NCBI GenBank assembly: GCA_947172645.1
Contig: CAMWBY010000010.1
Location: 62,001-126,000, forward strand
DNA length: 64,000 nucleotides
Source: an uncultured Lachnospiraceae bacterium
GTDB taxonomy: Bacteria; Bacillota; Clostridia; Lachnospirales; Lachnospiraceae
Direction: 5' to 3'
Part shown: positions 33,344-42,903 of the stretch, piece after piece
Layout: the number at the start of each line of letters is the position of its first letter
Numbering within the stretch: position 1 is the stretch's first letter
The notes under the pieces: model-generated
Told to the model about the DNA's origin: nothing
Seen by the model: only the letters and a program-made list of their open reading frames with translations
The model's database searches: none
Made by a program: the position numbers and the translations under genes

Positions 33344-34072
33344 TTATTTCTTTTTATTTCTTATCTCTCCGCACCGCTTTTCCGCATACGCTTCATATAA
33401 ATCGGGTCTGCGCTCTTTCGTGCGCAGGACAGACTGCTCTAAGCGCCAGGCGTCCACCTTAGCATGGTCGCCGCTGAGAAGCACTTGGGGCACTCTCTTG
33501 TCATGCCATATTTCCGGCCTGGAATACTGGGGGTACTCAAGCAGACCGTCATAGAAGGACTCCGTCACCGCCGAATCGGTGTTATGAAGCACCCCCGGCA
33601 CAAGCCTGGCGATTGCGTCAACCATTACCATGGCGGGCAGTTCCCCTCCTGTGAGCACATAATCGCCAATGGATATTTCGTCCGTCACTATCTCCTCAAG
33701 CACTCTCTCGTCAATTCCTTCGTAATGGCCGCACAGGAAAATCAAATCTTCTTCCCTGGCAAGCTCTTTGGCAAGTTCCTGGTGAAACGTCCTGCCTTGG
33801 GGCGTGACATAGATGACGCGCGCACTGTTTGTCTTAATCCGGGACTGCACTGCCATATACGCATCATAGACAGGCTGCGCCTGCATAAGCATACCCGCGC
33901 CGCCGCCATAAGTATAATCATCTACTTTCCCATGCTTGTCCAACGTATAATCACGTATGTTAACCGCTTCTATAGAAATATATCCTCTCTCAGCCGCCCT
34001 CCCGATAATACTGGTATTCAGCCCTTCAAGAACCATCTCCGGAAAAAGCGTAAGGATATGAAAATTCATCAT
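33344..34072 (-). CDS. trmD: tRNA (guanine-N1)-methyltransferase
   Basis: 242 residues. [60 protein letters not shown] and the YSRPEIW C-terminal motif identify TrmD. It makes m1G37 in tRNAs using SAM and a trefoil knot fold. Met at 34072 or 34069 is preferred, since GGAG lies 6-9 bases upstream; the frame opens at 34084. Confidence 0.97.
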   Translation of the reverse strand: MMNFHILTLFPEMVLEGLNTSIIGRAAERGYISIEAVNIRDYTLDKHGKVDDYTYGGGAGMLMQAQPVYDAYMAVQSRIKTNSARVIYVTPQGRTFHQELAKELAREEDLIFLCGHYEGIDERVLEEIVTDEISIGDYVLTGGELPAMVMVDAIARLVPGVLHNTDSAVTESFYDGLLEYPQYSRPEIWHDKRVPQVLLSGDHAKVDAWRLEQSVLRTKERRPDLYEAYAEKRCGEIRNKKK

Positions 34073-34099
34073 TTTGTTCTCCATGCTGAAAGTTCCGCC

Positions 34100-34606
34100 C
34101 TAAATCAGTCCGTCCATAATGTGCACCGTAATCTTTCCCTGCTCCATATCAACATTCCTGACGCATTCTTTAATCGCCGGGAGAAGCGCCTCCGGTTTGT
34201 CTTCCCGTTCCACCACGTACACATCATTCGCCCCGGTTACCAACACGTCTTTTACTCTTCCAAACACCTCTCCGTCTTCCGTCACCACATCCATGCCAAT
34301 CAAATCGGCAATAAAGTATTCGTCTTTCTTAAGCTTCACTGCCTTATCCCTTGTGACATAAAGTTTGGCGTTCTTATATTTCTCCACATCATTAATGGAA
34401 TCATATCCTTTAAACTTGAGGATAGCGAACTGTTTAAAAAATTTCACGCCCTCTATTTCCAAATTCAGGCGTTCCCTTCCGGTATCCATAATGACTTCTT
34501 TAAGCTTTCTAAAACGTCCTGCGTCATCCGTCGTGGGGAATACTTTGACTTCCCCCTTGATGCCGTGTGTCTGTGTAATCACACCTACCTGTAATTCAGA
34601 TATCAT
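34100..34606 (-). CDS. rimM: 16S rRNA processing protein RimM
   Basis: 168 residues. VGVITQTHGIKGEVKVFPTTD is the N-terminal RimM domain and YFIADLIGMDVVTEDGEVFG begins the PRC-barrel. It binds S19 and helps mature the 30S head. GGAGA precedes the start. trmD follows 27 bp later. Confidence 0.97.
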   Translation of the reverse strand: MISELQVGVITQTHGIKGEVKVFPTTDDAGRFRKLKEVIMDTGRERLNLEIEGVKFFKQFAILKFKGYDSINDVEKYKNAKLYVTRDKAVKLKKDEYFIADLIGMDVVTEDGEVFGRVKDVLVTGANDVYVVEREDKPEALLPAIKECVRNVDMEQGKITVHIMDGLI

Positions 34607-34639
34607 ACGCTGTCTCCATCACTGACCTGTCTTTGATAT

Positions 34640-34673
34640 AAACAGCCTCACAGATTACTCCATGAGGCCGTTT
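34640..34673 (-). terminator. hairpin between khpA and rimM, possible attenuator
   Basis: On the minus strand AAACGGCCTCA pairs with TGAGGCTGTTT around a 12-base loop, followed only by TTTATATC. The short T-tract suggests partial termination or RNA processing. Confidence 0.4.
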
Positions 34674-34675
34674 CA

Positions 34676-34903
34676 TCAAATAATTTCTACATCCACTCTC
34701 TTATTGTCTTTGGATGATGCCGCTTTTACCACGGAACGGATTGCCTTAGCAATACGTCCCTGTTTGCCAATCACTTTGCCCATGTCCGCCGCTGCCACGT
34801 GAAGCTCCACGGTAATGTTCTTACCTTCCTGCTTCTCGGTTACGACTACCTCGTCGGGATTCTCGACAAGGGCTTTTGCGATTACTTCAACTAATTCCTT
34901 CAT
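34676..34903 (-). CDS. khpA: KH-domain RNA-binding protein KhpA
   Basis: 75 residues, a single KH domain with VIGKQGRIAKAIRSVVKAA as the GxxG loop. It corresponds to YlqC and often works with KhpB in sRNA or cell-division control. GGAGGTG lies upstream of the ATG. Position between rpsP and rimM is standard. Confidence 0.96.
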   Translation of the reverse strand: MKELVEVIAKALVENPDEVVVTEKQEGKNITVELHVAAADMGKVIGKQGRIAKAIRSVVKAASSKDNKRVDVEII

Positions 34904-34963
34904 AGTCCACCTCCAAAAGCCGCTCCTGCCGGGGCACTCTCTTCATGCAGTAACAACAGGTTA

Positions 34964-35209
34964 CTATTTCGTAATGCCCACGCTCTTAAAGATTCTGCTA
35001 ACGACTTCTGTTGGCTGTGCGCCATTTGCCAGCCATTTCTTTGCTTCCTCTTCATTTACCTTATACGTGCTAGGATCTGTGTTCGGGTCATAAGTTCCGA
35101 TTTCCGCGATACATCTTCCGTCTCTCGGTGACCTGGAATCTGCTACCACGATTCTGTAAAAAGGATGCTTCTTCTGTCCCATTCTTCTCAATCTGATTTT
35201 AACTGCCAT
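34964..35209 (-). CDS. rpsP: 30S ribosomal protein S16
   Basis: 81 residues from [20 protein letters not shown], with [21 protein letters not shown] lies 9 bases before this ATG; the Met at 35224 contains the Shine-Dalgarno itself and is rejected. Confidence 0.98.
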   Translation of the reverse strand: MAVKIRLRRMGQKKHPFYRIVVADSRSPRDGRCIAEIGTYDPNTDPSTYKVNEEEAKKWLANGAQPTEVVSRIFKSVGITK

Positions 35210-35256
35210 TTTCTTTGCCTCCATGTAAAAAAATTATTGTTTATTTATTTGAAACC

Positions 35257-36624
35257 CTAAAATGGGAATTTCATACCGCCCATACCGCCGAACATGCCCC
35301 GTCCTTTCTTGCCTCCCATCATGCCGGGAAGCTGCTTCATCATTTTCTGGGACTGTTCAAACTGTTTGATAAATTTATTGACTACCGCGATATCCACACC
35401 TGCGCCTCTTGCGATGCGGTGCTTCCTGCTGGGATTTAAGAGTTTGGGATTCTGCCGTTCCGCCGGCGTCATGCTCAGCACAATCGCTTCCATGCGCGCA
35501 AGCTGTTTCTCGTCAACCATAGACTCTATCTCGCTCATCTGCTTTCCCATGCCGGGCATCATGCTCAAAATTCCGGACAGCCCGCCCATGTTGCGCATCT
35601 GTTTCATGCTCTCTAAATAATCGTCGAAGTCAAACTTCCCCTTCTTCATGCGGGAAGCCATCTGCTTCTCTTTCTCTTCGTCAATATCCAGGTTCTGCTG
35701 CGCCTTCTCAATCAGCGTCAGCACATCGCCCATGCCTAAAATCCGGCTTGCCATACGTTCCGGGTAGAACTGCTCCAAATCCGAAAGTTTCTCACCCATA
35801 CCGATATACAGAATCGGCTTGCCCGTCACAGCCTTAATCGAGAGAGCCGCCCCGCCTCTGGAATCGCCGTCCATCTTGGACAGAATCACGCCATCCACTC
35901 CAACTTTCTCGTCGAAATCCTTCGCCACGTTGACGGCGTCCTGGCCTGTCATTGCATCCACCACAAGAAGCGTCTGGTGCACGTCTACGTTATCTTTAAT
36001 CTCCTGCAGCTCCGCCATCATCTCCTCGTCGATATGGAGACGGCCCGCCGTATCTAAAATGACAACATTATGCCCGTTCTTCTGGGCATGTTCCACTGCG
36101 GCTTTCGCGATATTGACAGGTTTGTGGTTCTCCCCCATGGAGAACACGTCCACCTTCTGTTTCTCCCCGTTGATTTGCAGCTGTTTGATGGCTGCCGGTC
36201 TGTAGACGTCGCAGGCAACAAGAAGCGGTTTCTTCCCTTTCAACGTGAGTTTACCTGCAATCTTCGCCGTGGTAGTCGTCTTACCTGCGCCTTGCAGGCC
36301 GCACATCATAATGACAGTCATCGACTTGCCCGGCTGCAATGTAATCTCCGTAGTCTCGGAGCCCATCAGGGACACCATCTCTTCATTGACAATCTTAATT
36401 ACCATCTGCCCCGGGTTCAATCCGTTCAAGACATCCGCACCGATGGCACGCTCTTCCACCGATTTGACAAACTGCTTTACTACCTTGAAATTTACGTCCG
36501 CCTCTAAGAGCGCCATCTTCACTTCTTTCAGGGCAACCTTGACATCCGCCTCCGTGAGACGGCCTTTGCTTCTTAAGTTTTTGAATACATTCTGCAATTT
36601 GTCTGTCAGACTTTCAAATGCCAT
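35257..36624 (-). CDS. ffh: signal recognition particle protein Ffh
   Basis: 455 residues. The N domain is helical, the G domain has GLQGAGKTTTTAKIAG, DTAGRL and SKMDGD, and the Met-rich M domain ends GGMGGMKFPF. It binds 4.5S RNA and signal sequences and delivers nascent membrane proteins to FtsY (encoded at 44144). AAAGG precedes the ATG. No 4.5S RNA gene was recognised in the window. Confidence 0.98.
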   Translation of the reverse strand: MAFESLTDKLQNVFKNLRSKGRLTEADVKVALKEVKMALLEADVNFKVVKQFVKSVEERAIGADVLNGLNPGQMVIKIVNEEMVSLMGSETTEITLQPGKSMTVIMMCGLQGAGKTTTTAKIAGKLTLKGKKPLLVACDVYRPAAIKQLQINGEKQKVDVFSMGENHKPVNIAKAAVEHAQKNGHNVVILDTAGRLHIDEEMMAELQEIKDNVDVHQTLLVVDAMTGQDAVNVAKDFDEKVGVDGVILSKMDGDSRGGAALSIKAVTGKPILYIGMGEKLSDLEQFYPERMASRILGMGDVLTLIEKAQQNLDIDEEKEKQMASRMKKGKFDFDDYLESMKQMRNMGGLSGILSMMPGMGKQMSEIESMVDEKQLARMEAIVLSMTPAERQNPKLLNPSRKHRIARGAGVDIAVVNKFIKQFEQSQKMMKQLPGMMGGKKGRGMFGGMGGMKFPF

Positions 36625-36637
36625 ATGCTGCCTTTCT

Positions 36638-36659
36638 TTAAACGAGCAAGCTCGTTTAA
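36638..36659. repeat. perfect 22-base hairpin before ffh
   Basis: TTAAACGAGC-AA-GCTCGTTTAA lies between ylxM and ffh, just upstream of the ffh Shine-Dalgarno. It lacks a T-run in the sense direction, so it is not a clear terminator. Confidence 0.5.
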
Positions 36660-36665
36660 CGGGAA

Positions 36666-37028
36666 CTATAACTCCTGCAAAATTTCCGAAGATAACTTTT
36701 TCACCTGCCGGCTATACGCCGTATACGACTCCCAATCTGCCTGTCCTTTACTCTCGAACTGTTCTGACAGTTCATTGATACAGGAAACTTTCGCTTTAAT
36801 ACTTTCGAATTTAGCAACCAACCGCAGCTTCGTCTCGTACCCCTGCAAAGCCTTGTCACAACGCTTCACAATATCATGTACGGCCTGCCGGCTGACCCCT
36901 TCCTCCTGCGCAATCTCGCCAAGAGAAAGATTGTCATATACAATGCCTTCATAAATCTGCCGCTGATGCTTCGTCAGCAGTTCTCCATAGAAGTCATACA
37001 GTAATCCCTGTTCTACAATTTTCTCCAT
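36666..37028 (-). CDS. ylxM: YlxM/UPF0122 helix-turn-helix protein
   Basis: 120 residues. LLYDFYGELLTKHQRQIYEG and LGEIAQEEGVSRQAVHDIVKRC form a sigma-70 region 4-like helix-turn-helix. In streptococci YlxM binds SRP and modulates it. It is the first gene of the SRP block, with a promoter directly upstream. Confidence 0.95.
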   Translation of the reverse strand: MEKIVEQGLLYDFYGELLTKHQRQIYEGIVYDNLSLGEIAQEEGVSRQAVHDIVKRCDKALQGYETKLRLVAKFESIKAKVSCINELSEQFESKGQADWESYTAYSRQVKKLSSEILQEL

Positions 37029-37072
37029 AACAAAACCTCTGCCGGACGCCCTGCACCGGCTCCGACTTTTGC

Positions 37073-37101
37073 ATTTTACTATAGATGGGAATTGGTGTCA
37101 A
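37073..37101 (-). promoter_or_regulatory. promoter of the SRP/ribosome operon
   Basis: Minus strand TTGACA, 17-base spacer, TAAAAT, about 45 bp before ylxM. Close to consensus, as expected for a strongly expressed operon. Confidence 0.8.
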
Positions 37102-37173
37102 GTATTTTTTCTTTACAATGTTGTCCACTGCAATGTTGTGCCCACCTCGCATATTTCTTCCGGATGCCCTATA

Positions 37174-38817
37174 TTATATTTGATACGATATCTCCCTGAT
37201 TGCCCCGTTCACCTTCTCACGCAGACGCAGCAAATAACCTTCATTCCGTGGATATTCATCAAAAGTCACTTTTTCCTCATTGATAAACGCAAGGACTTTC
37301 TCTCTTCCTGCCAGTTGCTCCAACGCTTTCAACGCGCAGTAATCCGACATCGCCTCATCCATCAGCATCAGACGCAGCGACTCCTCCGGCCTGCCGTCTT
37401 TTCCCGGATATACTAAGAATGCGTCGCCCGAGGGAAATGCCTTATCCGCGTCCGTACAGCGGTAAGGGTCTACAGCGTACCGCGAAAACCGGGCATTGTA
37501 AAAATTATAACCCCAGTGAAGAAATCCGGCCAGCTCATACTTATACAGCTGTGCCCCCAGAATCCTCGTGCGGTATCCCGGCAGCGACATGAACCGGTTC
37601 GAAACATTCTGGCATTGCCCTGTACAGTAATATCCCCACAGTTTGTCGGGCCTTTCTTCCAGAAACGGTTTGATGCAGTCAATCGCGCAGACCGGCTCCC
37701 GCACAAGCCCTTCCCGGTAAAATGTAACGTCCGACAAAGCGTCGATTACCTTACAGTCCTTTAAGGCTTCGGCCACACCGCCAAGCGCTTTGCGATAAGT
37801 CTCTAAATGCTCCATATGCGGTTCGTCCGACACATGGAAATAGGTCTTTTTCAGAACGCCCAACTCCTTCAGTTCCCTCTTAAGCGCCGTCAGGAACTGT
37901 TGCAGAAATTCCCGGTACTGCGCCCCGGAAGCGTCCGTATCCCACCCAAAAATCTGTTGGTATTCGCCGTCTTTCACCGCCATAACCTTGGGGGCCGCTT
38001 TCGCTCCCCACTGGGTAAAAAGGTGGGAAATCTCAAAATATTCCACCCCACACCGCAACGCCATATGCACCCATCTGCGCAGGTTCCCAAAGTCAAAACT
38101 GTATTTTCCATCCGATACTGCGACCTCGACAAGCTGTACGGTCCGTCTTTCTCCGCCCACCGCCGTATCCAAAGGCGGCGTGAATACGGGAGTCAGAAGC
38201 ATATTGCAATGTCGCCTGGCGGCAGTCTGCACATACGCCTCTACAATCTCCCAATATTTCTCCGAAAAAACTTCTACCCCGTAATAATCCGCCAGGCAGT
38301 CACTGTGAAACCACTCTGTATGGGGAATCGGCAGCTTCGGCAGAATAATATCCAATACCTCGCACAAGACTTCCACGTCACAGAGCGTATCATCCCCTGA
38401 CTGCATACACAGTTTCACAGGATAAAGCCCCGGCTCCGTATTTTCATCCGATTCCACATCAATCCACAGACTTCTCCACTGCCCGGGCACCAAAGGAAAC
38501 CCCCAAGGCGTCATCTCACAGAGCAAGTCCGGGTACAGCCCCGGCTCCGTTGCCAGGTATCCTTCATCCCTTTTTGTGTGGCACGGATATTCACTGGGAA
38601 CCAGATTCACCGTCCTCACATGCACCTTTTCTTCTATAGGAGAGCACACCTTAATACTGCCCCGCGCCGTCTCTTCTTCGCCCCAGAAATACGCAAGCTG
38701 AAAAGACACCGTCTCTCCTTTCAATCCTGTCAAAATGCTGCTTTCCATCTCCTTCATATTTTCCATGGCAGGAAAAACTTTGCACATAGAAGAAACCACT
38801 TTATACCAGAACTCCAT
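37174..38817 (-). CDS. DUF4091 protein, GH123-like
   Basis: 547 residues. An N-terminal beta-rich part is followed by a TIM-barrel-like region with VSDEPHMEHLETYRKA near residue 330, where the Asp-Glu pair would be catalytic as in GH123. The C-terminal block (LGAQLYKYELAGFLHWGYNFYN, DPYRCTDADKAFPSGDAFLVYP) is DUF4091. GH123 enzymes remove GalNAc from glycolipids, but substrate cannot be told here. There is no signal peptide, so it should be cytoplasmic. Shine-Dalgarno GGAGGATT supports the start. It stands alone between the SRP operon and the DUF1905 gene. Confidence 0.82.
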   Translation of the reverse strand: MEFWYKVVSSMCKVFPAMENMKEMESSILTGLKGETVSFQLAYFWGEEETARGSIKVCSPIEEKVHVRTVNLVPSEYPCHTKRDEGYLATEPGLYPDLLCEMTPWGFPLVPGQWRSLWIDVESDENTEPGLYPVKLCMQSGDDTLCDVEVLCEVLDIILPKLPIPHTEWFHSDCLADYYGVEVFSEKYWEIVEAYVQTAARRHCNMLLTPVFTPPLDTAVGGERRTVQLVEVAVSDGKYSFDFGNLRRWVHMALRCGVEYFEISHLFTQWGAKAAPKVMAVKDGEYQQIFGWDTDASGAQYREFLQQFLTALKRELKELGVLKKTYFHVSDEPHMEHLETYRKALGGVAEALKDCKVIDALSDVTFYREGLVREPVCAIDCIKPFLEERPDKLWGYYCTGQCQNVSNRFMSLPGYRTRILGAQLYKYELAGFLHWGYNFYNARFSRYAVDPYRCTDADKAFPSGDAFLVYPGKDGRPEESLRLMLMDEAMSDYCALKALEQLAGREKVLAFINEEKVTFDEYPRNEGYLLRLREKVNGAIREISYQI

Positions 38818-38907
38818 AATAATCCTCCATCCGCCCTATACATTTTTATGAGTGCCCCGTGCGCCGCATCAGCGGCATATCTCACCTGCACGGGGCGGCG
38901 CATAAAA

Positions 38908-38942
38908 ATATGCTCTTCGCCCGACAAAAGCAAAGAGCATAT
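38908..38942 (-). terminator. terminator of the DUF1905/peptidase gene
   Basis: ATATGCTCTTYG stem with an 11-base loop; on the minus strand it is followed by TTTTTATG. Confidence 0.82.
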
Positions 38943-38976
38943 CCATACACTGCCTCACTTATATTCCTTGTGCTGC

Positions 38977-39645
38977 TTACGTAACAATCTCCAGATATCC
39001 AACCATCTTGGCCATGTCAAACTCTTTTAACACGCCTTGGTTCGGCTCATAGTACATGCCGTCGAATCCTACAAGATAATGGCTGTACCTGCCCATCTTC
39101 TCCATGATAATGCAGCAGTGGGGCAATTCTACTGGTTTGCCCAACGTATACACGATTTTGTCCGCATGACGTATACCAAGATACTCAAGCGTGGCAATCA
39201 TCTTGCTCATATTCGCCTGCCATTCACGGCACTTCATAATATCGCACATCTCATCCAATGTGGTGCCCGCAACCATGGCAATACACGCCTGCCCGCACAG
39301 GCCGTCCCAAGGCTGTGTCACCAGGTCGATGCCGTCAATTTTACGGATTGGATGCTCTGTACTGTACGGGCTGTCGCCGCTCCTGCCCACCACATTCCCT
39401 ACGATTTCGATAGAAATCAGGTATTTCTTGCCAAGCTCCACCTTGGACAACGTATCCTGGTTAACCGGAATATCATAATACCCCTGTCCTTTCGGTACAA
39501 GGTCGCATATAAAGCAGACATCATCGAAGCACACTCTTACCGGCGCATCCCCTACCTTTTCGCATACTTCCCATACATTAAAGGGCACTGCAATCGTATT
39601 CTCATTCTCCCGAAATTCCACCGTGCCTTCAAATTCATATTTCAT
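38977..39645 (-). CDS. DUF1905 domain fused to a papain/C39-like cysteine peptidase domain
   Basis: 222 residues from MKYEFEGTVEF. Residues 1-85 resemble DUF1905 (AVPFNVWEVCEKVGDAPVRV, GQGYYDIPV). Residues about 105-215 resemble C39-like peptidases: TQPWDGLCGQACIAMV would hold the oxyanion Gln and catalytic Cys, SHYLVGFDG the His, and YYEPNQG the third residue. There is no signal peptide or ABC part, so this is not a bacteriocin exporter. Substrate unknown. AAGGCGGGG lies about 7 bases upstream; a Met at 39678 lacks a site. Confidence 0.7.
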   Translation of the reverse strand: MKYEFEGTVEFRENENTIAVPFNVWEVCEKVGDAPVRVCFDDVCFICDLVPKGQGYYDIPVNQDTLSKVELGKKYLISIEIVGNVVGRSGDSPYSTEHPIRKIDGIDLVTQPWDGLCGQACIAMVAGTTLDEMCDIMKCREWQANMSKMIATLEYLGIRHADKIVYTLGKPVELPHCCIIMEKMGRYSHYLVGFDGMYYEPNQGVLKEFDMAKMVGYLEIVT

Positions 39646-39734
39646 GTATAACCCCGCCTTTCTGTCTTTTAGTAGCATTATTGTACCATGCTTATCAACT
39701 ATAAAACAACCTGTTTCTTATTGGGAAGTCCTTT

Positions 39735-40640
39735 TCATGTAAGCTTCGACGGCGCAACTCCCACAATCGTCTTAAACCGCCTGGCAAAAGTGGAATAGTC
39801 ATGGAACCCGCACTGGTAACATGCCTCCGACGCCGGAATGCCTGACAGAATCATCCGCCTTGCCGCCTGAATCCTTTTCTCATTGATATACTGGTGGATG
39901 GAATAGCCTGTGGCCTCCTTAAACTGCCTCATAAGATAATACTTACTGATATAACACTGCCTGGCCAGGACATCCACATTGATTTCCTCCGTCAGATGTT
40001 CCTGGATATAGGCAATCACATCCACTACCTTCCCGTTATATGCCGCCGTCGTGATAAACGCCCTGGGCTGCCCCGCCACGTTTCTGTTGAAAAGCGCCAT
40101 GAACTCCAGGAACGCGCTTTTTAACAAAAGCCCGCTCATATAAGCTTCTCTCTGGCTCACAATCTTTTCCATATGAAGCAGACAGCCCACAAGCTCCTCA
40201 TAGCTCTCCGGCGTGAAATGGACCACCCGGTTCTGTGAACGCTGCGCCTCCTCAAAACAATATTTCAGGCTGTCACCCTGCTCTTCTTCCTCCGAAAGAA
40301 ACTCTTCCGACAAATAAATAATATAACGCTCGTAAGGTATACTGACATCAACCTCCGGCTTATGGATGACATTCGCGCCTACCAACACAAAATCATGGGG
40401 CTTTAGATGATAGGTTTTTCCTTCCACTTTATAATCTACCCGTCCTTCTATGAAATAGATAATCTTATAAAATTCATGGTAGTGGAAGTCAAACTCCTGT
40501 TCCATACAATCCCGCAGATGGAAAATCCGGTAAGGCTCCGCCAAATACCCGGTCTTTTCATACCGCTCAAGCTCTTTCTCCCGGGATTCTCCTTCTTCCG
40601 CCTCTTTTCCATGCAGGCTCATCTCACCGTCAGTCATCAT
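39735..40640 (-). CDS. AraC-family transcriptional regulator
   Basis: 301 residues. The N-terminal cupin-like sensor (FHYHEFYKIIYFIEGRVDYKVEGKTYHLKPHDFVLV, given here in parts: HYHEFYKI, EGRVDYKV, LKPHDFVLV) is followed by two helix-turn-helix motifs (VDVLARQCYISKYYLMRQFK and SEACYQCGFHDYSTFARRFK). These regulators usually respond to sugars or similar ligands. The start overlaps the end of the GH25 gene by 11 bases, which suggests translational coupling, an unusual pairing. Confidence 0.92.
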   Translation of the reverse strand: MMTDGEMSLHGKEAEEGESREKELERYEKTGYLAEPYRIFHLRDCMEQEFDFHYHEFYKIIYFIEGRVDYKVEGKTYHLKPHDFVLVGANVIHKPEVDVSIPYERYIIYLSEEFLSEEEEQGDSLKYCFEEAQRSQNRVVHFTPESYEELVGCLLHMEKIVSQREAYMSGLLLKSAFLEFMALFNRNVAGQPRAFITTAAYNGKVVDVIAYIQEHLTEEINVDVLARQCYISKYYLMRQFKEATGYSIHQYINEKRIQAARRMILSGIPASEACYQCGFHDYSTFARRFKTIVGVAPSKLT

Positions 40641-41754
40641 CAGACCAGTCCCCGAAACTGATATTCAAATCCACATCCCCCTCAATCCCGTTAACCTTGC
40701 CGCTGTCGGAATACTGCCATACTTTGAAAGCATAGGGATAATACACCTGCTCGTCGTAATAGGCGAACCACTTTCCATACTCTTCCAGTTTCGCCAAATC
40801 AAGCATCAGCATGAAAGTTTTCAGGTTGCCATATATCATCGGCTCATATCCCGCCTCTTTAATCTTCTCACAAAAAGCAATGCAGTATTCGGTCCGCTCT
40901 TCCATGGTCAGTTCACGGGTTCTGGCCCCGGTGTTGGTCACCGCTTCCACATCGATAACGACGGGATATTTCACTTTATACGGCTCTATGCTGTCAATCA
41001 CGTATTGGGCCTCCTCCTCCGCCTCCTCCACGCTGGTGGCCTGGGTAAAGAAATATACGCCCACGTCAATGTCGTTACGTCTGGCGCCTTTGATGTTGTC
41101 CTCGAAGGTTTCGTCTTCCAGGATTTCGCCTTCCGTGTATCCTCTGATGCCCAGACGGATAAAGGCATACTCCACATCGTCAGCCGCCACCGCTTCCCAG
41201 TCAATCTCTCCCTGGTACTTGGACACGTCAATCCCCTTGCGGGAAACCGGCTCGCCATTTTCATAATAACTCATAATCTGCCTGTCGTCCAAAACAAACT
41301 GTTCCGGGTTATATGTATGGTGTTCCAGTTCATCCGAAATCGGAAAAAAGTAAAACTCCCCGGCGTCCGCCAAAACAATCTCATCCGGGTAAAAGTATCT
41401 GAGCATAGCGACTGTGCCGTCACCGGAAAGCATCAGTTCTTTTAGCTTGCCCAGGAACTCATTCTTCACCTGTTCGCTCGTCTGCTCTGTAGTCTCCTCT
41501 ATGGCATGGGCAAGCATGGCGTCCACTTCCCCCTGGGTGTAAGTCATCGTCTCGTCCGTGCGGATGGCTTCCAGTTCTTCCATCACCACTGCATTTTCCA
41601 TCTGCACGGCACGGTACTTAAACACCATCATCAGACATATCGTCACCGCCGACAGCGTCACAAGGCACAGTATGATGGAACCGATTAATATGCCGTTCTC
41701 ATTCCTTCTGCGCTTTTTCTTATGTCTCTTACCATGTAAATTCATTTCCCTCAT
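40630..41754 (-). CDS. GH25 muramidase, membrane-anchored
   Basis: 374 residues. A very basic N-terminus (KRHKKKRRR) precedes a membrane segment (about 23-48) and a helical linker. The GH25 domain begins GIDVSKYQGEIDW, with VVIDVEAV as the catalytic acid region and ending VDLNISFG. It should hydrolyse peptidoglycan outside the cell. AGGAG lies 5 bases before the ATG at 41754. It shares fold but little linker sequence with the GH25 at the left edge. Confidence 0.92.
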   Translation of the reverse strand: MREMNLHGKRHKKKRRRNENGILIGSIILCLVTLSAVTICLMMVFKYRAVQMENAVVMEELEAIRTDETMTYTQGEVDAMLAHAIEETTEQTSEQVKNEFLGKLKELMLSGDGTVAMLRYFYPDEIVLADAGEFYFFPISDELEHHTYNPEQFVLDDRQIMSYYENGEPVSRKGIDVSKYQGEIDWEAVAADDVEYAFIRLGIRGYTEGEILEDETFEDNIKGARRNDIDVGVYFFTQATSVEEAEEEAQYVIDSIEPYKVKYPVVIDVEAVTNTGARTRELTMEERTEYCIAFCEKIKEAGYEPMIYGNLKTFMLMLDLAKLEEYGKWFAYYDEQVYYPYAFKVWQYSDSGKVNGIEGDVDLNISFGDWSDDD

Positions 41755-41868
41755 ACGCACTCCTGCCCCTGTTTACACCAATGTTATGAAACCTAAGTCC
41801 TCACGGCATTTGCCAGATATCTGCTTCACTGCCTACACATCCAAATTTATTGAATGCCAACGTCGTCC

Positions 41869-42777
41869 TTACACACGTTCACTGAAATAACTCTTGTATC
41901 CTTCCCCGAAAATCTCCGATGCGCTTGTGACAATCATGAAAGCGTCCGGGTCTTCCTCCCGTATGATGCCTTCCACGCGGGGGAACACCGTCTTCTTCAT
42001 GGCGCACATTAGCACCTGTTTGTCAACCCCGCTGTAAGCGCCCCTGCCGCTTATATGAGTCATGCCCACGTCCAGTTCCTCCAGTACGCGCGCCGTAATC
42101 TCCCCCGGCCTGTCGCTGATAATATAGAGGAGCTTCGCCTCGTCCCTTCCGTAGAGCACCACATCCATAGTCACCGACGAACAGCCCACCGCAATCGCGG
42201 CATACAGCGCCGCGTCGATGTCATGGAAGACGATTCCCGAGAGCGTCACCACCAGGGCATCCGCAATAAAAAACAGATTCCCGGTCTTCAAATGCGGCAG
42301 CTTCAGACGCAGCGCTTTGACAATGATGTCCAATCCGCCCGTAGTCGCGCCCGCCTTGAAAATCGTGCCAATCGACACCGCCGACAAAATCCCCCCTGCA
42401 ATCGCGGCGAGCAGCCTGTCATGGGTCGCGGCCCCAAAGGACTGCAGCATATTGGTAAATGTTGAAATAAGAAGCGTGGCATAAACCGTCGATACGGTCA
42501 GCCCAAGCCCAAACTTCCATATGGCAAAAACGAGAATCGGCACATTCAGCAGGAATATCAACGTACCCGTACTCACAGGTATCACCCTGTTCAAAATAAT
42601 AGCGATACCCGTCACGCCGCCCGGCGCCATATTGTTCGGGTCAATAAAAAGGCTGACAGCCGCCGAATAACAAAAAGCCGCCACTGTTATAATAATATAT
42701 TTCTTTATCCATTCTGTCTTGCTTTTTTTGTAAAAATTTTTATTTTTCTTCTCTTTTTTTGTCTTTTCCGTTTCCAT
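41869..42777 (-). CDS. YitT family membrane protein
   Basis: 302 residues. About five membrane segments (from IIITVAAFCYSAAVSLF onward), with GGVTGIAIILNR and KAGATTGGLDIIVK motifs, then a soluble DUF2179 domain (LLYIISDRPGEITARVLEELDVGMTHI in parts). The family is widespread; function is not settled. GAGGTTAACAT precedes the ATG. Confidence 0.93.
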   Translation of the reverse strand: METEKTKKEKKNKNFYKKSKTEWIKKYIIITVAAFCYSAAVSLFIDPNNMAPGGVTGIAIILNRVIPVSTGTLIFLLNVPILVFAIWKFGLGLTVSTVYATLLISTFTNMLQSFGAATHDRLLAAIAGGILSAVSIGTIFKAGATTGGLDIIVKALRLKLPHLKTGNLFFIADALVVTLSGIVFHDIDAALYAAIAVGCSSVTMDVVLYGRDEAKLLYIISDRPGEITARVLEELDVGMTHISGRGAYSGVDKQVLMCAMKKTVFPRVEGIIREEDPDAFMIVTSASEIFGEGYKSYFSERV

Positions 42778-42869
42778 ATGTTAACCTCATACATACCTAA
42801 ATATCTGAAAGCTTATATAGTATATCCTTATTGGCCTGATTCATAACCGCCGTCACTGCCATATAATCC

Positions 42870-42900
42870 AAAAGCCAGACCGCAAACAGTCCGGCTTTTT
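42870..42900 (-). terminator. terminator after ilvA
   Basis: Minus strand AAAAAGCCGGAC pairs with GTCTGGCTTTT; the stem ends in a T-run. Confidence 0.8.
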
Positions 42901-42903
42901 GCC

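Noticed and set aside
37116-37139. Direct repeat CAATGTTGT x2 upstream of the SRP promoter
   Set aside because: It is short and may be chance; it lies upstream of the -35 but no regulator or further copy supports it.
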